Shown piece by piece: positions 37,572-46,451 of a stretch of DNA of 64,000 nt (position 1 is its first letter; the number at the start of each line of letters is the position of its first letter). The translations under genes were made by a program, and so were the position numbers. The DNA lies in NCBI GenBank assembly GCA_965662645.1, contig CBFIII010000001.1:62001-126000 (forward strand). The letters run 5' to 3'. Below the pieces are notes generated by a model that did not search any database, was not told where the DNA came from, and was given only the letters and a program-made list of their open reading frames with translations. The stretch comes from UBA5342 sp965662645. Lineage in GTDB: Bacteria; Bacteroidota; Bacteroidia; Bacteroidales; UBA5342.

Positions 37572-38974
37572 TTATATACCCATTAATTCTTCGAGCCTAG
37601 TATTAGACCATCCAGCGCACTTCCTATTTCCTCTAATACTTCCACTCTTTTTATTGATTTTAATCAAGTTAAGACATATTTTATTGCGTCTATTGTAGTT
37701 TTCAGCAGCGTTTTTAGATCTTGATCTAATATAATCTTCACTAAAGACCATGTCCAGTGTCCAATGCTGTTTATTTTCTACTCCCCAATGCTTTCTAATT
37801 GCATTGTTTATTTTTACAGGATCGAGCAATGAGGAAATATAATATCTTACTTCATTCTGAACTTCTCCATTTTTCTTTGTAAATCTCTCACTTTCAGTTT
37901 TTACTATCGAGTTGAGGTTTGTCCAAGGCTTATCCTCATGTTCAATTATCATTGAAAGATCTGTTATTACAGAACACTTTCGTTGTTCCACTCTTCCATG
38001 ACCTGCATCCATTTCAATATCGACACTTTCACTTTTTAGATATTTAAAGCTATCAAACATATCTCGGTATAGTTCTTTCTGATTTTCTTTCAATGCTAGA
38101 ATATAATCTGCTTTCTTATCTGTTATCTTTTGTGCAATATCTCGCCGACATCCCATAGCATCTATTGTAACGATGCAATTATCAATCAGCAGTTTGTCTA
38201 ACAATAATGGAATGGCTGTTATCTCGTTGCTTTTAGCTTCTGTTTTAATTTGTCCCAAGGCTATGCCGTTCAAATCACTTCAGACATTAACAATATGAGC
38301 TGCCCCAAAGTTTACCCCTTTTGTTTTACGCATTGTTTTCCCATCAATACTCACAATATCTCCAGATATACAAGTAGATATATTCTTAATCCATTTACAC
38401 TAGTGTCCCATAAAAATGGGATGATTGAAAAATTATTAATTAACTGGATAGTTAAGGCCATGTTGTTTGTTGTCGACTTGAGACTTAAGCTTATCATACA
38501 CACATATACAGAGCCTTAACATGGTAATAGTTATTTGGAAATGAAAAATATCATTCTTCTTTAAATTGAAAACACACAACCAGATCGCAATTATAGAAAG
38601 TTTTGAATTCAAGTCCGTTTACTTTTAAATGCAGTGTAAGTATTAGGTATTCAGTGACTAGAAAGAGTCGCTTCTCGTTTTAATGGGACAGCAATGATCC
38701 ATTTAGAAAAACACGCTTCAAATTCTTCTGGGGCAAGACATGAAAAGAACCGATTAAATGTGTCGTGAGAAGGAATACCGTTGGGTAGTATAAGTTTAGT
38801 TTTTAGCCAATCTTTTTTGTGATTACCATAAAGTTCAATATTGTGCCAATTTTCTGCTCCGCAGATAATTGCTGCTATTGAGATAAAAACAATGTCCCAC
38901 AAAAGATGAGACGAATTTGAAGCTCTGTGATCTGTCATATCACAAAAGTAAGACAGTATTCCTTTATTATTCAT
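37572..38974 (-). pseudogene. ISAs1-family transposase, disrupted
   Basis: The N-terminal part (38974 to about 38706) reads MNNKGILSYFCDMTDHR, then AAIICGAENWHNIELYG, NGIPSHDTFNRFFS and CFSKWI. The remainder resumes at 38397 with KWIKNISTCISGDIVSIDGK and includes TIDAMGCRRDIAQKI, ADYILALKENQ and RKHWGVENKQHWTLDMVF. Two lesions are visible: the 299-bp insertion at 38398-38696 with its 9-bp duplication, and a TGA at 38280-38282 where the family has Trp (HIVNV-W). Joined, it would encode about 365 residues, the usual length. It can no longer supply transposase itself. Confidence 0.9.
38398..38696. mobile_element. 299-bp MITE inserted in the ISAs1 transposase
   Basis: Ends CACTAGTGTCCCATAAAAA and (reverse complement of the other end) CATTGCTGTCCCATTAAAA match at 15 of 19 positions. 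The target ATCCATTTA is duplicated exactly at 38389-38397 and 38697-38705 (9 bp). No coding frame. The parent element is not in the window; 9-bp duplications would fit an IS4-like source, which is an inference. Confidence 0.85.
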
Positions 38975-39138
38975 ATCTTAACTGTGTGATTATTAGTTAA
39001 ATATACGAATTTCACAATCAAAAAGCAGACTTATCCTATTGATATTTGGGTGATTGTGCTATTTTATTGAATTGATTTTTAATATGCGTTTGCCCTGGAT
39101 AAGGTATTTGCTTAAAAAAGAATTGCTTAAAATTTTGT

Positions 39139-39146
39139 TATATTTG
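39139..39146 (+). promoter_or_regulatory. Promoter -7 box of the Pif1-like helicase gene
   Basis: TATATTTG, 22 bases before the ATG at 39169. No good -33 box is visible at the right distance. The transposon's target duplication ends 31 bases upstream of this box, so the insertion may have removed upstream promoter sequence. Confidence 0.5.
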
Positions 39147-39168
39147 TGTTTCTTATAAAAAAACGAAA

Positions 39169-41625
39169 ATGCAGACCAATCCACAACTTCAATTAGCAAA
39201 TGATTTTGTCCGTTTTACGGGTAAAAATATTTTTTTAACGGGAAAAGCGGGAACAGGAAAAACGACTTTCCTTAAAGAACTTAAAAAGAATTCTCCTAAA
39301 CGCATGGTCGTGGTGGCACCCACAGGAGTGGCGGCTATCAATGCTGGGGGGATGACTATTCATTCGTTTTTTCAATTGTCTTTTGCGCCGCAACTCGGAA
39401 ATGAGATGGAGCAATCTGGGCAAAAACGTTTTGCTAAGAAAAAAATTAACATTATTCGTTCTCTTGATCTTTTAGTCATTGACGAGATATCGATGGTGCG
39501 TGTTGATGTGTTGGATGCTATAGATCGCGTTTTTCGTCGTTTCCGTAGGAATAGTAAACCCTTTGGTGGGGTCCAATTATTAATGATTGGTGATTTACAA
39601 CAGTTGGCTCCTGTGGTTAAGAATGATGAATGGGCTTTGTTACGTCCTATTTATGATACCGCTTTTTTCTTTAGTAGCTTGGCGCTAAAGCAAACCTCAT
39701 TTGTTAGTATTGAACTGATGCATGTGTATCGTCAACAAGATGAAAAATTTATATCTATACTTAATAAAGTAAGAGATAATAAGTTGGATAGAGCGTCTGC
39801 TGATATTCTGAATGAACGTTATATTCCTAATTTTCAGGTGCCTAAAGATGGCGCTTATATAACCTTGTGTACGCATAATGCGAATGCTAAACAGCTTAAT
39901 GATAAAGAAATAGGTTTATTAAAAACAAAAAGAGGTCTTGTGAGGGCTACCGTAGAAGGTAACTTTCCTGAATATTCTTATCCTACCGATCAAGAATTGG
40001 TGCTGAAAGAAGGGGCGCAGGTGATGTTTGTGAAAAATGATCCCGAGCCTGAAAAACGTTTTTTTAATGGTAAGATTGGCAAGATAACACATCTTTCTAA
40101 AGATGATATACGTGTTTTGTGTCCTGGCGATGAGGAAGAGATAGATGTCTCTCCATTGGTGTGGGAAAATATTAAGTATTCGGTGGATGAAAAGACGGCG
40201 GAGATAAAAGAAGAAAAAGAAGGTTCTTTTAAGCAGATTCCTTTGAAATTAGCGTGGGCTATTACTATTCATAAAAGTCAGGGTTTGACTTTTAATCATG
40301 CCGTTATTGACGCTCAGTCATCATTTGCGCACGGACAAGTCTATGTGGCATTGAGCCGTTGCCGTACCCTTGAAGGTATGGTGTTGAGCTCACGTATTGA
40401 TGAGCGTAGTATTATTAACGATAGCACTGTGACGGGCTTTATTCGTAATGTAGAAGCTAATCCACCTGACGAGAAAGTGTTATCCGATTGTAAAAATGCT
40501 TATCAGCAAGAGGTTATTAATGATGTCTTTGATTATTCTCGCATTTTATTTTTTATTCGTGGCATCTCTAAAGTTGCACGTGAGAATAGTGGTGCATTTC
40601 CCCTTGATTTCCCTAAAAAACTGGAAGATATAAATGTTTCGGTAACTCAACAGTTAGGTAATGTAGCACGTTCATTTCATAATCAAGTGGCATTTTTGCT
40701 CAATGGTAATGCAGACGCTGAAGCTAATCCTGCTCTCCAAGATCGGTTGATGAAGGCGGCTACCTATTTTGCAGAAAAGACAAAGAGTCTTATCATATCT
40801 CAAACGGGTATCTTTAATTTGGAGGTGGATAACAAGGCTATTGCCAAACAAATAAATCGTTATCTTGAAGAGTTAGAGGCTGAATTACAATTAAAGATGA
40901 GGCTTTTTGATGCTTGCGAAAAAGGATTTGTTTTAGGAAAAATATTGGATGTGAGGGCTAAGTCGGTATTGCAAGGTGAGGCCAAAACAAAACGCCAATC
41001 GACCGATGATAAACCGTCGTTTGATAACATAGAACATCCTAAATTATATGCTGCTTTGCGCAGTTATAGAACAGAGAAGTCTGAAGAAGCTGATCGTCCT
41101 GCTTTTTTTGTATTTTCACAAAAGACCTTGGCGGAGTTGCTTAAATACCTTCCGGTTGACCTAAAATCCTTGAAAGGAATCAAGGGCTTTGGTGCTGCGA
41201 AAGTGGCGCAGTTTGGTGAAGATATTATTGATATTATTGCTGCTTATTGTCGTGAGAATGGTATTGATCACGATAATTTGCCTCAGATTGATTTTAAACA
41301 GGAAAAACCCAAGAAGGAAAAGAAACCTAAAGTGGATACCAAGCAGGTGAGTCTCGATTTGCTTAATGCCGGAAATACAGTGGAGCAAATTGCACAAGAA
41401 AGAGATCTAACGACCAATACCATTATGAACCACCTGACCTATTTTGTGGCGCAAGGTGAGTTGGATGCTACCGACTTTGTTGATCAAAACAAGTTGGATT
41501 TGATGTCCGAATATTTCAAGAAAACCAAAGAATTTTCCCTTAAACCAGCGAAGGAGCATTTTGGCGAAGCCATAAGCTACGGCGAATTGCGTATGGGGCT
41601 GAGTTATTATTTGAGTGAGAAATAG
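39169..41625 (+). CDS. Pif1/RecD-like helicase with C-terminal HRDC and helix-turn-helix domains
   Basis: 818 residues. The N-terminal superfamily 1B helicase core has Walker A GKAGTGKTTF (residues 25-34), a DEIS Walker B (about 105), the GDLQQLAP motif III, and the UvrD-like second half with AWAITIHKSQGLTF and YVALSRCR. Residues about 620-710 form an HRDC domain (FFVFSQKTLAELLKYLP, LKGIKGFG). The last 100 or so form a helix-turn-helix/RQC-like domain (NTVEQIAQERDLTTNTI). The HRDC and winged-helix add-ons suggest work on branched DNA or replication/recombination intermediates. It stands alone; a transposon interrupts its upstream region. Confidence 0.93.
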   Translation: MQTNPQLQLANDFVRFTGKNIFLTGKAGTGKTTFLKELKKNSPKRMVVVAPTGVAAINAGGMTIHSFFQLSFAPQLGNEMEQSGQKRFAKKKINIIRSLDLLVIDEISMVRVDVLDAIDRVFRRFRRNSKPFGGVQLLMIGDLQQLAPVVKNDEWALLRPIYDTAFFFSSLALKQTSFVSIELMHVYRQQDEKFISILNKVRDNKLDRASADILNERYIPNFQVPKDGAYITLCTHNANAKQLNDKEIGLLKTKRGLVRATVEGNFPEYSYPTDQELVLKEGAQVMFVKNDPEPEKRFFNGKIGKITHLSKDDIRVLCPGDEEEIDVSPLVWENIKYSVDEKTAEIKEEKEGSFKQIPLKLAWAITIHKSQGLTFNHAVIDAQSSFAHGQVYVALSRCRTLEGMVLSSRIDERSIINDSTVTGFIRNVEANPPDEKVLSDCKNAYQQEVINDVFDYSRILFFIRGISKVARENSGAFPLDFPKKLEDINVSVTQQLGNVARSFHNQVAFLLNGNADAEANPALQDRLMKAATYFAEKTKSLIISQTGIFNLEVDNKAIAKQINRYLEELEAELQLKMRLFDACEKGFVLGKILDVRAKSVLQGEAKTKRQSTDDKPSFDNIEHPKLYAALRSYRTEKSEEADRPAFFVFSQKTLAELLKYLPVDLKSLKGIKGFGAAKVAQFGEDIIDIIAAYCRENGIDHDNLPQIDFKQEKPKKEKKPKVDTKQVSLDLLNAGNTVEQIAQERDLTTNTIMNHLTYFVAQGELDATDFVDQNKLDLMSEYFKKTKEFSLKPAKEHFGEAISYGELRMGLSYYLSEK

Positions 41626-42012
41626 GCGTGTTAATAAAATTATAAATGTTTTTCTTTTGTGGGGGGCAGATATAATGTCCCACTCCACAGGTAACATAAA
41701 AGTTTCACAACCCGTATTGAAATGGTTTTTCTCATTATAAGGGCGACAAGCTAAAAAGACACTTCACCAATCACCTGATGGCAATTGTACAAGGTCAGCA
41801 TGGCCTACTATCGGGTGTTTTAGTGTGGAAGTTGGTGTAAACCGTAATGCCAGCAGGCGTTTCAAAATGGTCAGCATTACCTTCATTATAATCACAAGAT
41901 CGCCTATGGCTGCCATATCTTGTCCTATAAAAAGGAGGCATTTCCCATCGGCGGGTTCGAACTCAGGTTAATAAGAAAATAAGGTAATTTCTCATGAGAT
42001 AAAATCTATTAT
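41626..42012. other. Intergenic region with a hairpin, a 48-codon frame and a family-2 end
   Basis: A hairpin (TGTGGGGGG / TCCCACTCCACA, 41659-41689) follows the helicase stop, without a T-tract. A minus-strand frame at 41795-41941 encodes 48 residues beginning MPPFYRTRYG and including DHFETPAGITVYTNFHT, which looks protein-like but matches nothing I know. It could be a gene remnant. GTTCGAACTCAGGTT at 41955-41969 matches the right end of family-2 elements. Confidence 0.45.
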
Positions 42013-43842
42013 TTAATTAATTATTATCTTACTTGTAACGAAGGCATTCGAAACTGCATTCATCATTTTACCAATGTAGATACCATCAATTAAATGAGAT
42101 GCCGCAATGGTGGTTTTCCCATCTTTAAGCACTTCTCCTGATATTAAAGTAACTCCTGTCATGGAAACAATTTCGTAAGTATCCATTTCAGAATGATTCA
42201 CTATAATAATACTTCCATTATCGTAGTATGTTTTTATATCAGGGTCAGGTATTGTAGAATTTAATGATGCAGGTATATTATTTTCCATTTCATAGTTAGC
42301 AATATATTCTAGTGCTTTATCATTGTCGCCTAAAATTAAAGATACCTTATCATCATAAGTTAAAAACATGCGTTCTCCCGCATTCATAGATACAAGAGTA
42401 TTAAGAATAGCTTCGGTATTATCATCTTCGTTTAGAATAGCATCTGTAAGTGTATATCTACGGTTACCATTTACATAAAAACTAGTATTAGATACATTAT
42501 CAAACGTCAATTCTTGATCGAATTTCACTCTAATCTCATGCGTAGAGATAACACTTGCACTTATTATTTTGGGAGAAGGATATTCACCATCCTTAAGACG
42601 TACTTTCACCGTATCACTTTCTTTTTGATGAGACATATCTACATCATAAACCAAGGTTTTATTGTCATAATTAATGTACATTTCATAAGTGCCATAATAG
42701 GCATTTACATCTAATATGTCGCAGTTTTCTTCTGCACCTTTTGTACTCCAAGTGTTATGTATTAGGTTATAAACCGAATCGGCAGCTAGCTTAGGTGACT
42801 TATCTTCGTTAAACATGCCTGCACCCCCTCTCCAATGACGAGAATCCCAAAAACCCCAGAATAAAAATGCATCAACGGCGGGGTGAGCAAATGCAACACG
42901 CATGGCCAAAGCATAATCAGACGCTTGTTGTTCTTCCGATAAATTGTTGGCTTCAACATCCATATCGAACTCCGTAATCTTTAACGACAAACCTAGAGTT
43001 GCTAGGGTATCTAAAATATAAGTCATAGATGCCGCATTGACACTAGAACCAAAATGAGCTTGCACACCAACACCATCAATTGGTCCTCCATTAGCTATTA
43101 TTTCTTTTATCAAGGTCATATATTTATACTGGTCGTTTCCTCCCGTAATAATATTATAGTCATTGATAAAAAGTGCAGCATTAGGATCAATTTCTTTTGC
43201 CCATTTGAAGCAATTCCAATTAATAGAATCGCCTATCGTACGTTGTAAATAATTAGCATGATATGGAATCGCTTCGTTAATTACATCATACTCTTTTATG
43301 CGTCCTTTGTAATACTCCATTTCGCGCTGCACACGCACTTTACATGTATCATCAATGTCTTCTTGAGGGAGGTCTTTGACCCATTGTTGTAAGGGATGAA
43401 AATCATCGTAGTCTTTTGATCCCCAAAGTAAAGTGTGTCCGCGCATTTCCCAACCTGCCTCGTCGCACCAATCAAGGTAAGCATTGACATCACTATAGTT
43501 AGGCGCCGAATTATTGGGTTGCATCGAGCTCCACTTAAAGGCGTTTTCTGTTACACCATAATTGAAAAATTTGCGAGCTACGCCTTTGTACCATATATCA
43601 TCGTACCCATTGTAAAAAGCTAATGCTGTTCCCCAAGGAAATTCGTGTTTTTTAAGTGAAAACTGAACATCAACAGGAACTTGTTCATCGTTTTCGTTTA
43701 AAAAGATGACTGTAAAGTCACCTTTACGTAGCGTATCTATAGACGCTTGGGTGGTAATATAAGTCGTATTAAATCTCTCAGCATTTGCTGATAAAGAGCA
43801 TAAAAGAGCAGAGACAATAAAGAGGAAGCAAATATTTCTCAT
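42013..43842 (-). CDS. GH10 endo-1,4-beta-xylanase, T9SS-secreted
   Basis: 609 residues. A signal peptide (about 1-21) precedes a short beta region (about 35-75) and a GH10 barrel (about 75-400) with acid/base E190 in YDVINEA and nucleophile E291 in LKITEFDMD; the active-site helpers WGSKDYDDFHP and FWGFWDSRHW are present. An Ig-like SbsA-type domain (about 428-520) and a T9SS type A sorting domain (about 535-609, GIYIGKMMNA near the end) follow. It should cut xylan outside the cell. No other xylan genes are adjacent, although a truncated T9SS gene end lies just upstream, so part of a locus may have been lost. Confidence 0.95.
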   Translation of the reverse strand: MRNICFLFIVSALLCSLSANAERFNTTYITTQASIDTLRKGDFTVIFLNENDEQVPVDVQFSLKKHEFPWGTALAFYNGYDDIWYKGVARKFFNYGVTENAFKWSSMQPNNSAPNYSDVNAYLDWCDEAGWEMRGHTLLWGSKDYDDFHPLQQWVKDLPQEDIDDTCKVRVQREMEYYKGRIKEYDVINEAIPYHANYLQRTIGDSINWNCFKWAKEIDPNAALFINDYNIITGGNDQYKYMTLIKEIIANGGPIDGVGVQAHFGSSVNAASMTYILDTLATLGLSLKITEFDMDVEANNLSEEQQASDYALAMRVAFAHPAVDAFLFWGFWDSRHWRGGAGMFNEDKSPKLAADSVYNLIHNTWSTKGAEENCDILDVNAYYGTYEMYINYDNKTLVYDVDMSHQKESDTVKVRLKDGEYPSPKIISASVISTHEIRVKFDQELTFDNVSNTSFYVNGNRRYTLTDAILNEDDNTEAILNTLVSMNAGERMFLTYDDKVSLILGDNDKALEYIANYEMENNIPASLNSTIPDPDIKTYYDNGSIIIVNHSEMDTYEIVSMTGVTLISGEVLKDGKTTIAASHLIDGIYIGKMMNAVSNAFVTSKIIIN

Positions 43843-43937
43843 TGCGATAAGGTTTTAATAGAGAATAGAAGAGAGTAAAAATAAACAAAGAGTTCGGATT
43901 TCCCAACTCTATGTAAAAAGTGAACTTATGAGCTCAA

Positions 43938-44045
43938 TTATTTTTTCATCATCTTAGAAACGTACTTCTTGCCTTCGGCATTAGTTACAGATACCATATA
44001 TACACCAGATTGTAATTCAGAAGTATTAATAACCTGAGTTCTACA
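43938..44045 (-). pseudogene. 3' remnant of another T9SS cargo gene
   Basis: The last 31 codons read VINTSELQSGVYMVSVTNAE, then GKKYVSKMMKK and stop: an unmistakable type A sorting-domain end. The frame is closed upstream by a TAA 16 codons or fewer beyond the family-2 repeat end at 44031, so the body of the gene is gone. It lay directly upstream of the GH10 gene on the same strand. Confidence 0.85.
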
Positions 44046-44052
44046 TTAAATT
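44031..44052 (+). repeat. Solo end of a family-2 element at a breakpoint
   Basis: AACCTGAGTTCTACATTAAA differs at one base from the consensus AACCTGAGTTCGACATTAAA. It separates two truncated gene ends of opposite strand. Confidence 0.6.
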
Positions 44053-44056
44053 CTAG

Positions 44057-44155
44057 CCACAAAAAAATGTATCTCATCGTGCCGCCAATCTTTATAAGTT
44101 TGATGTGGAAGTGTACGAGCGTCTTAAGAAAAAAGGTTTTAATTTTGATTTATAA
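44057..44155 (+). pseudogene. 3' remnant of an unidentified gene
   Basis: An open frame of 32 codons, PQKNVSHRAANLYKFDVEV then YERLKKKGFNFDL and stop, without a start codon and closed upstream by TAG at 44054. A terminator-like hairpin follows 27 bases later, as expected for a real gene end. The parent protein is not recognised. Confidence 0.55.
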
Positions 44156-44181
44156 GTAAAGAACGTTGTGTTTATTTGCAT

Positions 44182-44206
44182 ACAGATCTATATCTGTGGT
44201 TTTTTT
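44182..44206 (+). terminator. Terminator after the plus-strand remnant
   Basis: Stem ACAGAT / ATCTGT with a four-base loop, then GG and seven Ts. Confidence 0.7.
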
Positions 44207-44586
44207 ATCTCAGAGTGTTTTTTTTGAGATGTTTCTTACTAGTTCCTTCAGCGAGTTCATTCTGTTCTCAAATGTACGATTGTTTTTGATAGTTGCATAG
44301 TGAGTATTTGTTGTTTGGCATACATACCTGTGAGTGTATCCGAAAATAATACCTACCGAAAATAAAATGCCTTCTCAAAACGCGCAAGATATAGCATTGG
44401 CTTATGATGACAGAGTAATAATTATAAACGGATGAAGTTTTGTGTTAAATAGCTTGCGCAAAAGTAAAGGGTATCGATAAACGTATTGTTACGTTTGTAA
44501 GGGTTTGTTTCGATGTTATACATTGGTTATTTAGATGGAAGAGAAATTTAATATGTTTTTTAGTTTGTAATTTTCAGGTTAAATGT
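44207..44586. other. Intergenic stretch without a recognised gene
   Basis: About 380 bases, no credible frame on either strand. One further short hairpin (ATCTCA..TGAGAT) lies at its start. Confidence 0.55.
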
Positions 44587-44617
44587 TTTTTTCCAAACTT
44601 TCATTTTATTACTTTTG
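44587..44617 (+). promoter_or_regulatory. Promoter of tRNA-Lys
   Basis: TTTT-N19-TACTTTTG, matching TTTG-N19-TAnnTTTG with one mismatch. The tRNA begins 17 bases downstream. Confidence 0.6.
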
Positions 44618-44634
44618 CAAAGCGAAAAAAATAA

Positions 44635-44707
<73 letters not shown>

Positions 44708-44720
44708 CATTTTTTCCAAT

Positions 44721-44765
44721 AAAAAAAGGAGCGATACCAGTTTTGGCATTGCTCCTTTTTTATTT
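44721..44765. terminator. Bidirectional terminator between tRNA-Lys and metK
   Basis: Stem AAAAAAAGGAGC / GCTCCTTTTT, with further pairing inside. It can end transcription from the tRNA on plus and from metK on minus. Confidence 0.85.
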
Positions 44766-44789
44766 TTTAGATTGATTTTTACAGAAATA

Positions 44790-46046
44790 TTAAAGATCAA
44801 AAGCTTCTTTAATTTTATCTACATAATCCAATTTTTCCCAGGTAAATAGTTCCACTTTCATCTCTTTAGTTCCAATGTAGGGAGATTCAAATGATTTAGT
44901 TACTGTTTTTGGTTCACGTCCCATATGCCCATAAGCTGCAGTTTCTAAATAAATAGGGTAACGCAACTTTAAGCGTTCTTCTATCGCTTTAGGGCGAAGA
45001 TCAAAAATCTTATTGACTTTCTCTGCAATCTCACCATCAGAGATTTTTAAGTTAGATGTGCCATAGGTATCTACATAGATGTTGATAGGTTCTGCTACAC
45101 CAATAGCATAAGAGAGTTGCACTAATATTTCATCAGCAACTCCTGCAGCAACTAAATTCTTAGCAATATGACGTGAAGCATAAGCAGCTGAACGGTCAAC
45201 TTTTGAAGGGTCTTTTCCTGAGAATGCACCACCACCGTGAGCTCCTTTACCGCCATAGGTGTCAACGATAATTTTACGTCCTGTTAGTCCTGTATCGCCG
45301 TGAGGTCCTCCAATTACAAATTTACCCGTTGGGTTCACATGTAGAATGAGTTTATCATCAAAGAGGGCTTGTGCCTTTTCTGATAATTGTGCCTTAGTAC
45401 GAGGAATTAATATGGTACGGACGTCTTCTTTTATTTTAGCTAACATACGTTCGTCATCGTTGTCAAATTCATCATGTTGAGTAGAAACGACGATAGTGTG
45501 AATACGTTGAGGTTTATTATCATCTCCGTATTCTATCGTTACTTGCGATTTAGAATCAGGACGTAGATAAGTCATCTCTTTCCCTTCGCGACGTATGGCT
45601 GCTAGGTCTTGTAATAACTTGTGTGATAATTCTAAAGAAAGAGGCATGTAATTCTCAGTTTCTTTGCATGCGTAACCAAACATCATACCTTGGTCTCCAG
45701 CACCTTGCGACATAGGATCTGCACGTTCTACGCCTCGGTTGATGTCCACTGATTGTTCATGTAGAGCAGTCAATACGCCGCAGGAATTACCATCGAATTG
45801 ATAAGCACTTTTGGTATAACCTATCTTGTTGATGGTGTGGCGTGCAATGCCTTGTACATCGACGTACGTTGATGATTTAATTTCACCTGCTACAATCACT
45901 TGTCCTGTGGTAACTAAAGTTTCACACGCTACTTTTGAGTTGGGGTCAAAAGCTAATAGTTGATCAAGTATCGCATCAGAAATTTGATCTGCGACTTTGT
46001 CTGGGTGGCCTTCTGAGACCGACTCGGATGTAAATAAATAACCCAT
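44790..46046 (-). CDS. metK: S-adenosylmethionine synthetase
   Basis: 418 residues; makes SAM from methionine and ATP. Motifs: GHPDKVADQISDAILD near the N-terminus, GAGDQGMMFGYA (ATP-binding loop), GPHGDTGLTGRKIIVDTYGG (the P-loop-like region), GGGAFSGKDPSKVDRSAAY and the C-terminal QLSYAIGVAEP. It is longer than the 384-residue E. coli enzyme by an insertion near residues 120-150 and a longer tail, common in this phylum. The 400-base upstream region contains a promoter and a SAM-II-like aptamer near the 5' end of the leader, so feedback control by SAM is likely. Confidence 0.98.
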   Translation of the reverse strand: MGYLFTSESVSEGHPDKVADQISDAILDQLLAFDPNSKVACETLVTTGQVIVAGEIKSSTYVDVQGIARHTINKIGYTKSAYQFDGNSCGVLTALHEQSVDINRGVERADPMSQGAGDQGMMFGYACKETENYMPLSLELSHKLLQDLAAIRREGKEMTYLRPDSKSQVTIEYGDDNKPQRIHTIVVSTQHDEFDNDDERMLAKIKEDVRTILIPRTKAQLSEKAQALFDDKLILHVNPTGKFVIGGPHGDTGLTGRKIIVDTYGGKGAHGGGAFSGKDPSKVDRSAAYASRHIAKNLVAAGVADEILVQLSYAIGVAEPINIYVDTYGTSNLKISDGEIAEKVNKIFDLRPKAIEERLKLRYPIYLETAAYGHMGREPKTVTKSFESPYIGTKEMKVELFTWEKLDYVDKIKEAFDL

Positions 46047-46193
46047 TTTGTTTATTAATTAAATGTTAAATTAGCAAAATAACTGATTGATTACAAGTCA
46101 TTTTTAAATTGACTTGAAAAGTTAGAATCGTTGTTAATTACAAAAATGGGAGAAAAATAGCTGACAGCATAATGCTCAAAAGAGGTCATACAA

Positions 46194-46249
46194 GGACGCA
46201 GTTTTAGCATTTTTTTGTGTGGTTGCAAGCAGTCAAATCTCTCCACATA
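46194..46249 (-). promoter_or_regulatory. Probable SAM-II riboswitch aptamer upstream of metK
   Basis: Read on the minus strand, TGTGG...CCACA closes a P1 stem. Its loop has GAUUUGACUG and CUUGCAA, and the 3' side has UGCUAAAACUGCGUC, which resembles the SAM-II layout (GAUUUAACCG, UUGCAAG, AGCUAAAA). It starts a few bases after the predicted transcription start and precedes metK by about 150 bases. SAM-II is known from alpha-proteobacteria and Bacteroidetes. The pseudoknot pairing is only partly convincing by eye. Confidence 0.6.
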
Positions 46250-46264
46250 CGTTTTATAAGATTG

Positions 46265-46295
46265 CAAAGTTAATATGATTTCTTTAAAACTTAAA
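46265..46295 (-). promoter_or_regulatory. Promoter of the metK leader
   Basis: Minus strand TTTA-N19-TAACTTTG. Transcription would begin about 10 bases before the SAM-II-like aptamer. The bases between 46296 and 46451 hold nothing else recognised. Confidence 0.7.
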
Positions 46296-46451
46296 CCTTA
46301 TTGAGAAAAAGAATGAAATTTTTGTAAAAATCATCATTTATAGGGAGTCATTACTTTCCTCTTTAAATGTGATTTTAAATAAATATTTTAGAAATTGACT
46401 TGTAAAGACATATTGTGTTTTGTTGGCTTTCGTTTCTTTACGATAAAGTCA

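Larger units (their letters stand above)
37553..39097 (-). mobile_element. ISAs1-family insertion sequence, degenerate copy
   Basis: Left end CACGGCAAACGCATATGG; right end, as reverse complement, CAGGGCAAACGCATATTA. It carries a minus-strand ISAs1 transposase broken by a 299-bp insertion and a nonsense codon. About 1,545 bases in all; removing the insertion and its 9-bp duplication leaves about 1,237, normal for this family. It forms the right arm of the composite structure. Confidence 0.85.
33113..39107. mobile_element. Putative composite transposon with 10-bp target duplication
   Basis: GATAAGGTAT occurs at 33113-33122 and again at 39098-39107. The 5,975 bases between them begin with CAGGGCAAACGCATAT and end with its inverse ATATGCGTTTGCCCTG. 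Order inside: a 179-bp ISAs1-type MITE (33123-33301), two DUF3857 genes, an IS4-type transposase start, and a degenerate ISAs1 copy (37553-39097). ISAs1-family elements make target duplications of about 8-10 bp, so the outer ends appear to have transposed as one unit into the gap between the EamA gene and the Pif1-like helicase gene. Confidence 0.7.

Noticed and set aside
37414..37698. 94-codon plus-strand frame
   Set aside because: It joins the IS4 transposase start to antisense ISAs1 DNA across the insertion point; only the first part is genuine coding sequence.
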